A stretch of 7,758 nt of DNA from Bacillota bacterium (GTDB lineage: Bacteria; Bacillota; Clostridia; Christensenellales; Aristaeellaceae): assembly GCA_023392395.1 (NCBI GenBank), contig JAEVZE010000274.1:1-7758 (forward strand). Direction: 5' to 3'. The notes under the pieces are model-generated. The model searched no databases, was not told the origin of the DNA, and saw nothing but the letters and a program-made list of their open reading frames with translations. The position numbers and the translations under genes are program-made. Of this stretch, positions 1 through 5,697 are shown piece after piece (within the stretch, counting starts at the first letter, position 1; the number at the start of each line of letters is the position of its first letter).

Positions 1-205
1 AATCGTTGCACACGACCCGATCGAAGTATTCTCCGTAATACTTTGCTTTGAGGATCGCGTTTTCCAGGGGGCTAGCGCCGCTTTCTTCGGGTTCGCTGTC
101 GATGTTCAGATCCTTGAGCGTCAAGAGCCGGACGCCGTATCCATCCAGCAGGCTTTGAAAGCGCGTGAACTTGGCCGGGTTCGTCGTGCCGATCAGAATG
201 TCCAT
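1..205 (-). CDS. XTP/dITP pyrophosphatase (RdgB/HAM1 family), 5' part only
   Basis: This is the first 68 codons of a gene that leaves the window on the left. The protein starts MDILIGTTNPAKFTRFQSLL, the beta-strand plus T-x-N-x-x-K loop that opens the HAM1/RdgB family. It continues with SGASPLENAILKAK, matching the family's G-x-[TS]-x-x-ENA-x-x-KA segment, and the visible end (VVCND) sits where the family has its metal-binding acidic residues. Known members are cytosolic enzymes that hydrolyse ITP, dITP and XTP to monophosphates, keeping deaminated purines out of DNA and RNA. The ATG at 205 is chosen because GGGAGA (216-211) lies 5 bases upstream and the product then begins where the family begins. 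An in-frame ATG at 226 lies upstream of that ribosome binding site and would add seven residues of no family likeness. The gene follows the COG2509 flavoprotein by 69 bases, so it may be the last visible gene of the same transcript. The family call is fairly sure; the missing C-terminal two-thirds cannot be checked. Confidence 0.85.
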   Translation of the reverse strand, partial: MDILIGTTNPAKFTRFQSLLDGYGVRLLTLKDLNIDSEPEESGASPLENAILKAKYYGEYFDRVVCND

Positions 206-235
206 GTGTTTCTCCCAAAATTCCATTGTGTTTTG

Positions 236-263
236 AAATCGCGGCCCTTGCGGGGCGCGATTT
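236..263 (-). other. Intercistronic stem-loop between flavoprotein and pyrophosphatase genes
   Basis: Bases 236-243 (AAATCGCG) are perfectly complementary to 256-263 (CGCGATTT). A further CCC/GGG pairing lies inside and leaves the tetraloop TTGC. The hairpin begins about a dozen bases after the COG2509 stop codon and ends about 20 bases before the ribosome binding site of the next gene. There is no U-tract on either strand after it, so it is not a typical intrinsic terminator. A role in mRNA processing, 3'-end protection or partial termination is possible but unproven. Confidence 0.5.
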
Positions 264-274
264 GACGAGTATGG

Positions 275-1864
275 CTACCGTTCCGAGCGCGCCAGCAGCG
301 CCTCGGCGCACTTGACGCCGTCGACAGCTGCTGACATGATGCCGCCCGCGTAACCCGCACCCTCGCCGCTGGGGAACAGCCCGACGATTTCCGACATCAG
401 CCCCTGGTCCCGCAGGATGACGAGGGGGGAGGAGGAGCGGGTCTCGACGCCGGTCAGCACCGCGTCGGGGTGCATAAAGCCGTTCAGGCGCTTGTCCATC
501 TGGACCAGCGCTTCTCTCATGCCGTTCAGCGCGAACGCGGGCAGGCAGGCTTCCAGCGAGCCGAAGCGCACGCCGGGCTTGTAGGTGGGCTCCACCGAGC
601 GCGGTCCCTTTGAAGGGACGCCCTTTAAAAAGTCGCCCGCCAGTTGCGCCGGGGCGCGATAATCGCCGCCTCCCGCAGAAAACGCAGCGCGCTCCCACTG
701 GCGCTGGAATGCGACGCCGTCCAGAACTCCGCCGCCGTAGTCCTCCGGCCGGACGTCCACGAGCAGCGCGCTGTTGGCGTTCGCGCCATCCCGCGCAAAG
801 CGGCTCATGCCGTTGGTCACCACGCCGCCCTGTTCGCTGGCCGCCGCCACCACGAGCCCTCCGGGGCACATGCAGAACGTGTACACACCGCGGCCTCCGG
901 ACAGGCGCACATTCAGTTTGTAGTCCGCCGCGCCCAGCGCGGGATGGCCCGCCGACGCGCCATACTGCGCGCGGTCGATCAGCTTTTGCGGGTGCTCGAT
1001 GCGCGCGCCGATGGAGAAGGGTTTCCCGCGCATCGGGACGCCCGAAGCGTACAGCGATTCAAAGGTATCCCGGGCGCTGTGGCCCACCGCCAGCACGACG
1101 TTTTCCGCCGACAGTTCCCGCGTTTCACCGCCCTGTTCGATTTTGACCCCTGCGACGCGGCCGTCCTTCACGATCAATGCTTGCAGCTTCGTTTCAAATA
1201 GCACTTCGCCGCCCAGCCGCACGATCTCCTCGCGGATGGACTGAACCACCTTGGGCAGCTTGTCGGTGCCGATGTGGGGCTTGGCAAGGTACAGAATCTC
1301 CTCCGGCGCGCCGTGCTCGTACAGCGTCTTCAAAACGAACCCGCAGCGCGGGTCCGAAATGCCGGTGGTCAGCTTGCCGTCCGAGAACGCGCCCGCGCCG
1401 CCCTCGCCAACCTGCACATTGGACGAGGGGTCCAGTTCGCCGCCTTGCCAGAAGGCGCTGACGTCCCGCGCGCGTTGGTCTACCGGCCGTCCGCGTTCCA
1501 GGACGACGGGTTTCGCGCCCGCCCGCGCCAGCACCAGCGCCGCAAAGAGGCCCGCAGGGCCCAGGCCGACCACCAACGGACGGCCTGAAAGGCTGGATGT
1601 GGCGGGCGTCTGGTAGGCACTCTGCTCCGGCTTCGCGGCGGTAGCGCCACGCGGTAGGCGGCGCTCGTCAAAGTGGAAGCCCGGCGCGAATTCCACATCC
1701 AGAGACAAGACAAAATGGACGTCGCCCTTGTCGCGCGCGTCCACGGATTTTTTATAAAGCCGCGCGTCCAGCACGGCGCTTTGCGGAATTTTCATAGCAT
1801 TCGCGGCGAAGGCCGTAAGGTCTCCGAAATCCAGCGGCGCTTTCAAATTGGCGATTCGAATCAT
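275..1864 (-). CDS. FAD-dependent oxidoreductase, COG2509 family, 529 aa
   Basis: A complete flavoprotein of the COG2509 family (often annotated as FAD-dependent dehydrogenase or NAD(P)/FAD-dependent oxidoreductase). Residues 1-90 are the small N-terminal domain of the family (MIRIANLKAPLDF...). The Rossmann dinucleotide fold follows: GLGPAGL at 100-106 and the ribose-binding acidic residue E123 in VVLERG. The segment VGEGGAGAFSDGKL (152-165), the CMCPGG stretch with C331 and C333, and the C-terminal FAD-contacting GEGAGYAGGI (500-509) are typical of the family. The length is the usual one and no residue is obviously missing. It has no signal peptide or membrane segment, so it is probably cytosolic. 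The substrate is unknown for the family. The start at 1864 is supported by AAAGGA (1875-1870), five bases upstream and overlapping the stop codon of the preceding flavoprotein gene; the two are almost certainly co-transcribed and perhaps translationally coupled. Confidence 0.92.
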   Translation of the reverse strand: MIRIANLKAPLDFGDLTAFAANAMKIPQSAVLDARLYKKSVDARDKGDVHFVLSLDVEFAPGFHFDERRLPRGATAAKPEQSAYQTPATSSLSGRPLVVGLGPAGLFAALVLARAGAKPVVLERGRPVDQRARDVSAFWQGGELDPSSNVQVGEGGAGAFSDGKLTTGISDPRCGFVLKTLYEHGAPEEILYLAKPHIGTDKLPKVVQSIREEIVRLGGEVLFETKLQALIVKDGRVAGVKIEQGGETRELSAENVVLAVGHSARDTFESLYASGVPMRGKPFSIGARIEHPQKLIDRAQYGASAGHPALGAADYKLNVRLSGGRGVYTFCMCPGGLVVAAASEQGGVVTNGMSRFARDGANANSALLVDVRPEDYGGGVLDGVAFQRQWERAAFSAGGGDYRAPAQLAGDFLKGVPSKGPRSVEPTYKPGVRFGSLEACLPAFALNGMREALVQMDKRLNGFMHPDAVLTGVETRSSSPLVILRDQGLMSEIVGLFPSGEGAGYAGGIMSAAVDGVKCAEALLARSER

Positions 1865-1874
1865 GCGGATCCTT

Positions 1875-3101
1875 TCATGCTCTCGATGCGTTTTGTGCGG
1901 CGAACAGGCCCGATGCCCACGCCCATTGCAGATTGTAGCCGCCGCAGGGGCCGTCCACGTCCAGCGCCTCGCCGCAGGCGTACAGGCCCGGAACGCGCCG
2001 GGATTCCAGCGTCTCAGGAGAAAACTCGTCCGTGTCCGCGCCGCCCGCCGTGACCTGCGCGCTGGCGAAGCCGCGTGTGCCGGTAACCGGCATCCGGAAA
2101 TCCACCAGCAGGCGGGCGATGGCGCGGACTTCCGCGTCCGTCAGCGTCCCAGCCTCCCGGCTCAGCGGCAGCGCGCCCGCCGCCTTGACGATCGTCTGCC
2201 CGAGCCGCTTGTTGGCGACGCCGGTGAGAAAATCCTCCAGCGCGCGGCGGGGCATGGCGGCCTTGCGCGAATCTATCAGCCGCACAGCCGCCTCTTCCGA
2301 CATGTCCAGCGTCGCGACCGACGCCTCGGCGCGAAGCCTGTTGTCCAGCGCGATGGCGGCAAACCTCGAAACCGCCATCACCGCCGTGCCGGACAGCCCG
2401 TATTCGGTAAACAGGATGTCGCCCGCATCCGACGCGGCGTTCCGCCCATCGACCAGGATTGAAATCCCGCCGTCGATGCGGATGCCCTTCAGCGCGCGGA
2501 TGGGTTCTACCTTCGTTTCCAGTTGGGTGAGCGCGGGCAGGAGCTTGGTTACCTGGTGGCGCATCTGCCGAAACAGAGGGAAGCCCGCGTCGGTGCCGCC
2601 CACAGAGGGCGATGCGGGTCCGCCGGTGGCGAGGATGACGCGCCGCGCCGACACCTGACGCCCGTCCACCGCGGTGATCCGGAAAACCTCGTTTTTCTCG
2701 ATTTTTGCCGCGTCGAAGTTTAAGAGGATTTCACCGCCCGCCTCGTCCACCGCGTAGCGCAGCGCGTCGAGTACCGCCGAAGCCTGGTCGCACAGCGGGA
2801 ACACGCGGTCCCCGCGGGTTTTCAGGCATAAAACCCCAAGTGACTCGAAGAACTCCATGACCTTCTCGGGCGGGAACGCGTTCATCGCACCCGCCATCAG
2901 GGGAACGCCGCCAAAGTAATCGGCGGGGGAGGCGGAGGCGTTGGTCAGGTTGCAGCGGCCGTTGCCGGTGGCCAGCAGCTTCTTTCCAACCCGCGCGCCC
3001 CGCTCCAAAAGTGCGATGTTCTCGCCCAGCCGCCTGGCCATCACCGCTGCGGCGAGGCCCGAAGCGCCGCCGCCCACAATCACGAGATCGTATGTCATCA
3101 T
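1875..3101 (-). CDS. YhiN/BaiN-family (HI0933-like) flavoprotein, about 408 aa
   Basis: A complete flavoprotein of the HI0933/YhiN family (COG2081, annotated as aminoacetone oxidase-like or BaiN-type oxidoreductase). Numbered from the start used here, the FAD-binding GGGASG is at 10-15, the family signature KKLLATGNGRCNLTN at 40-54, the second nucleotide-binding strand ILATGG at 156-161, and the C-terminal FAD motif GPCGGYNLQWAWASG at 384-398. BaiN of bile-acid-metabolising clostridia belongs here, but most members have no proven substrate, so bile acid work cannot be claimed. The reading frame opens with ATG at 3116, but that codon has no Shine-Dalgarno sequence. ATG at 3101 has GGAAAG seven bases upstream and gives MMTYDLVIVGGG, closer to family N-termini; ATG at 3098 is also possible. 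The gene lies 10 bases before the COG2509 gene and directly after a highly structured gap, which could serve as its leader. The family call is firm, the start less so. Confidence 0.9.
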   Translation of the reverse strand: MMTYDLVIVGGGASGLAAAVMARRLGENIALLERGARVGKKLLATGNGRCNLTNASASPADYFGGVPLMAGAMNAFPPEKVMEFFESLGVLCLKTRGDRVFPLCDQASAVLDALRYAVDEAGGEILLNFDAAKIEKNEVFRITAVDGRQVSARRVILATGGPASPSVGGTDAGFPLFRQMRHQVTKLLPALTQLETKVEPIRALKGIRIDGGISILVDGRNAASDAGDILFTEYGLSGTAVMAVSRFAAIALDNRLRAEASVATLDMSEEAAVRLIDSRKAAMPRRALEDFLTGVANKRLGQTIVKAAGALPLSREAGTLTDAEVRAIARLLVDFRMPVTGTRGFASAQVTAGGADTDEFSPETLESRRVPGLYACGEALDVDGPCGGYNLQWAWASGLFAAQNASRA

Positions 3102-3142
3102 TCCACGGCTTTCCATGCGTTCAGTTCATTTCGAGATAATTT

Positions 3143-3361
3143 ATGGGTGGCATCGGTGGTCTCAGCCTTTCGGCATGCGTATCGTCTTTGCCTGTCGGAC
3201 TGTTGACTCCCCGTCGCACCTGTAATTCGTTCCCGGCGATCTGTGCGCCGGGAACGTGTTTCATCAACCAGTTCGCAAACGGCTGATGAAACATTTCCAC
3301 AAGTCAGTGGGCCGCCCGGAAATTCCAGAGAATTTCAGGCCCACGCAGTTCTGCCTCCCAT
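3143..3361 (-). ncRNA. Candidate structured RNA or leader, closed by a long-range stem
   Basis: The gap between helD and the flavoprotein gene contains a self-contained set of helices. Bases 3143-3152 (ATGGGTGGCA) pair with 3352-3361 (TGCCTCCCAT) with one T-T mismatch, closing the unit. Inside are an 11-bp perfect hairpin (3228-3238 with 3246-3256) and, abutting it, a hairpin of about 16 bp (3257-3273 with 3278-3293, one mismatch and one bulge). A third is a two-part hairpin: 3307-3313 with 3338-3344, and 3319-3325 with 3330-3336. There is also a short GCC/GGC stem at 3165-3174. The strand is uncertain. Minus is preferred because the short stem then carries a GAAA tetraloop, the one mismatch in the second hairpin (3267/3283) becomes G-U, and the unit then ends about 40 bases before the flavoprotein start, as a cis-acting leader would. 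The RNA class was not recognised; raiA-type clostridial RNAs are one model to test. No U-tract follows it on either strand. Confidence 0.5.
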
Positions 3362-3392
3362 GCGGTGTAAAACCATCGTGGTTTTCCACCGC
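3362..3392 (-). other. Stem-loop directly after the helD stop codon
   Basis: Bases 3362-3367 (GCGGTG) pair with 3387-3392 (CACCGC). After one mismatch, AAAACCA (3369-3375) pairs with TGGTTTT (3379-3385) around a three-base TCG loop. The stem starts on the base after the helD stop codon and ends on the base before the candidate structured RNA. It could be a terminator or an RNA-end-protecting hairpin for helD, but no run of U follows on the minus strand (ATGGGAGG follows instead), so classical intrinsic termination is not supported. Confidence 0.45.
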
Positions 3393-5534
3393 TTACAGCA
3401 CGATCCCCAGGTCGCGCCGGAGTGATTCGTCGCACATTAGGTGCAATTGATGCAGAGCGCGGGAACAGGCGGTATAGAGCCTGCGCCGCTCGCCGTCGGT
3501 CACTTCCACGTCCGGCCAGACCACCGCCACCGCGTCAAACTCCAGCCCCTTGATCAGGTGGTAGCCGGACACCACCACGCCGCCGGTTTCGGGCAGCATA
3601 TCGTCGTCCCCGCCGGTCAGGAGAATGGAATTCTTGAGGACCCTCGCCAGCTTCACCGCCTCGGACTGCGAGCGGGTGATCACCGCGATGTGCTTCATGT
3701 CCTGCGCCTTCCATTCCTCGATCAGCCGGAGCAGCTTCCCGCGGTCGAAGGGCTCGATGGCGGGAAACGCGCCTTCCCGGCCGAATTCTTCCGCGTGGGG
3801 TTCGTCCGGCAGCAGCGCGTTGCAGAGCCTGGTGATCGGCTGTGTCGAGCGGTAGGATTTTGTCAGTTGTACCAGCGGCGCGTGGGGTTCCTGGAAGTCC
3901 GCGCCCCAGGCCCGGGGGTTGCAGGGCGGCATACCGGGGCAAGTGCGCTGGCTCACGTCGCCCAAAAGCGTTGCCTGCGCCGTGGGATAATAACTAGCAA
4001 GTAGCCGTAGCGCGATGTCGGGATAGTCCTGCGCCTCGTCGACCAGGATGTGGCGCATGGATTTATCCGGCGCGGCGAAGCCCAGCCGCACCATCAGCCA
4101 GGCGATCGCGGGCGCGTCCTCCCACCATACAACGCCCGCTTGCGCGTTTTCGCGTGCGGCCTCGCGCAGTTCCTTGGGCGCGCCGGACAGGGCGTCCGAC
4201 AGCATCCTGAGCGGTTCCACCGAAAGCATCTGACGGCTCTGCTGGCGGATGGGCGACAGGTGCTGCGTCACCGCCATGCGCTTGGCCATTTCCAGATCTC
4301 GGCCGCGGTAATTCTTGAGCAGTCGGTCTTCATACTGAGCGGACAGCGCCTTTTCCCAACTGTCCAGGCGATTCTCCAGCACCGTTTGGATGCGGATGAG
4401 CCGGAGAGCCGGGTTGAGCATCTTAAATTCGACGCGGTAGAGCTGCTCCAGATCCTCCTTGGACATCAGCAGGTGTTTTTCTAGGCCGATGTCCTGAAAG
4501 CGCGGACCCTCTTCCTCGAAGCGCAGCGCGTAGGTGGACAGAATGTCGCAGAATTTTCCGTCGGACTTGAAGCGCACGCTCTGGCGGCGCAATGGATCGG
4601 CCTCGTCGATCAGCCGCTCGATCTGACGGATGGACGGCTCAACCGTCCGCCCGATGATGGTGCTCAGAAGCCCTTGCAGCGTCACCGCCTGAGCATTTTC
4701 CTCGCCGAGATCGGGCAATACCGTTGAGATGTACTCGCTGAACGCGCTGCCCGGCGACAACACCGCGATGTGGTTAGCGTCCAGTTGATCCCGGTGATGG
4801 TACATCAGATAGGCCGCCCGGTGCATCGCCACCGAGGTCTTGCCCGAGCCCGCACCGCCGACCACGGACAGGACCCGCGCGCTCTCGTGGCGGATGGCCA
4901 TATTCTGTTCATGCTGAATGGTGGCGACGATCGACCGCATGTGGTGCGAGGTCGCCCGGGAGAGGATATCCAGGAGCATTTCATCGTCGATGGAGACGTC
5001 GGTGTCCACATAATACTTGAGCCGGCCATTTTCCATGCGGTACTGGCGCTTGAGCGTCATGCGGCCGGAAATCGCGCCACCCGGCGCAAGATAAGTCACC
5101 TCACCCGGCTGCGCGTCGTAGTACAGGCTGCAGATCGGCGCGCGCCAGTCGTGCACCATCAATTCGCCCTGCTCACTTTTCAGGCTATACAGGCCGATGA
5201 CGATCTTCTCCAGCGCTTTTTCGCCTCGCTCCCGGAAGTCAATCCGGGCAAAGAAGGGGTTCATCAGCATCCGTTCGTAGCGGCGCACGACCTCTTCCGA
5301 GAAATTTTTGCGCACCAAATACCGGTCGATCTCCGTGGACAGTTGCTCCAGATCCTGCGGGGAAAGCGCCGTGGGCTTCATGCGCAACTCTTCCCAGGCA
5401 TCGGACAGCATGTCCCGGATGGTCTGATCGTGAAACTTCGTAAAGCCCCGCGTCTTTTGTATGACCGCATAGAGCAGCTGCTGAACGCGCGCGGTGTAAG
5501 CACGCTCGCGTTCGAGCTCTGCCATTTTGTCCAA
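3393..5534 (-). CDS. helD: HelD-type RNA polymerase recycling ATPase (UvrD/Rep-like), 713 aa
   Basis: A superfamily 1 helicase-like ATPase of the HelD type. Known HelD proteins bind RNA polymerase, push arms into its channels and strip stalled enzyme from nucleic acid using ATP. Numbered from the TTG start, the N-terminus is a charged, probably helical arm (about 1-75). The HelD hallmark HDWRAPICSLYYD is at 128-140 and Walker A GGAGSGKT at 226-233 (K232). Walker B DEAQD is at 499-503, LLGDVSQRT at 523-531, KSYRSTQPI at 559-567, GLEFDAVAV at 663-671 and the motif VI segment LYTACSRALHQL at 686-697 (R692). All ATPase motifs look intact. The open frame extends to 5780, but that extension crosses this gene's own promoter and overlaps nadE. 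The TTG at 5534 has a full AGGAGG eight bases upstream; ATG at 5525 is the alternative (710 aa). It is transcribed divergently from nadE and heads the leftward gene row. Distinction from UvrD/PcrA rests on the DWRAP segment and overall layout. Confidence 0.9.
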   Translation of the reverse strand: MDKMAELERERAYTARVQQLLYAVIQKTRGFTKFHDQTIRDMLSDAWEELRMKPTALSPQDLEQLSTEIDRYLVRKNFSEEVVRRYERMLMNPFFARIDFRERGEKALEKIVIGLYSLKSEQGELMVHDWRAPICSLYYDAQPGEVTYLAPGGAISGRMTLKRQYRMENGRLKYYVDTDVSIDDEMLLDILSRATSHHMRSIVATIQHEQNMAIRHESARVLSVVGGAGSGKTSVAMHRAAYLMYHHRDQLDANHIAVLSPGSAFSEYISTVLPDLGEENAQAVTLQGLLSTIIGRTVEPSIRQIERLIDEADPLRRQSVRFKSDGKFCDILSTYALRFEEEGPRFQDIGLEKHLLMSKEDLEQLYRVEFKMLNPALRLIRIQTVLENRLDSWEKALSAQYEDRLLKNYRGRDLEMAKRMAVTQHLSPIRQQSRQMLSVEPLRMLSDALSGAPKELREAARENAQAGVVWWEDAPAIAWLMVRLGFAAPDKSMRHILVDEAQDYPDIALRLLASYYPTAQATLLGDVSQRTCPGMPPCNPRAWGADFQEPHAPLVQLTKSYRSTQPITRLCNALLPDEPHAEEFGREGAFPAIEPFDRGKLLRLIEEWKAQDMKHIAVITRSQSEAVKLARVLKNSILLTGGDDDMLPETGGVVVSGYHLIKGLEFDAVAVVWPDVEVTDGERRRLYTACSRALHQLHLMCDESLRRDLGIVL

Positions 5535-5542
5535 GCGGTCCA

Positions 5543-5548
5543 CCTCCT
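5543..5548 (-). promoter_or_regulatory. Shine-Dalgarno sequence that fixes the helD start at a TTG
   Basis: On the minus strand this reads AGGAGG, within TGAGGAGGTGG. It lies 8 bases before TTG at 5534, the normal spacing, but 17 bases before the first nearby ATG at 5525, which is too far for efficient use. It therefore favours TTG initiation. Confidence 0.7.
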
Positions 5549-5567
5549 CAGGCGAGCCTTTCAGTAC

Positions 5568-5597
5568 ATTATAGCATAGGACAGCGGGCAAATTCAA
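5568..5597 (-). promoter_or_regulatory. Promoter of helD (leftward)
   Basis: On the minus strand, TTGAAT (5597-5592) is followed after an 18-base spacer by a perfect TATAAT (5573-5568). The -10 box is preceded by TGC, an extended -10 element. Initiation is expected near 5561, giving a leader of about 27 bases that carries the AGGAGG. The promoter lies inside the open frame extending upstream of helD, which rules out that extension. Confidence 0.75.
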
Positions 5598-5637
5598 ACT
5601 AGAACGCAATTTTCTGGATTCTGGCCGGGAATATGAT

Positions 5638-5666
5638 TTGTGCTTTTCCGGGGCATACGCTATAAT
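5638..5666 (+). promoter_or_regulatory. Promoter of nadE (rightward)
   Basis: A perfect TATAAT at 5661-5666 is preceded after 17 bases by TTGTGC at 5638-5643, which matches the -35 consensus only at its first three bases. Transcription would begin near 5673, leaving a leader of about 25 bases with AAGGA at 5684-5688 before the start codon at 5698. No regulator site or riboswitch fits in so short a leader. Confidence 0.7.
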
Positions 5667-5697
5667 GGGGAAAAAGCCATGAAAAGGAATGAGCCGG

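Noticed and set aside
606..621. Short perfect inverted repeat GTCCCTT/AAGGGAC
   Set aside because: It lies inside the COG2509 coding sequence, has only a two-base loop, and is explained by codons for the Lys-Gly-Val-Pro-Ser-Lys-Gly-Pro stretch.
72..869. 265-aa minus-strand open frame at the left edge
   Set aside because: Its arginine- and glycine-rich composition is that of an out-of-frame reading of GC-rich genes, and it overlaps both the COG2509 gene and the pyrophosphatase gene.
3159..3166. GGCTGAGA-like string on the minus strand, resembling part of a TPP riboswitch
   Set aside because: The other conserved TPP elements, notably the ACCTGATC and GCGTAGGGA-type segments, are absent, and the surrounding helices do not match the TPP fold.
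3203..3226. TTGACT and TGTAAT as a rightward promoter inside the structured gap
   Set aside because: The spacer is only 12 bases, far too short for sigma-A recognition.
3243..3450. 60- and 64-aa open frames on the plus strand near the end of helD
   Set aside because: They overlap the RNA-like helices, have no ribosome binding site and show no recognisable protein family.
5689..5691. ATG at 5689 as nadE start
   Set aside because: The AAGGA ribosome binding site abuts this codon with no spacer, whereas ATG 5698 has normal spacing and matches family N-termini.
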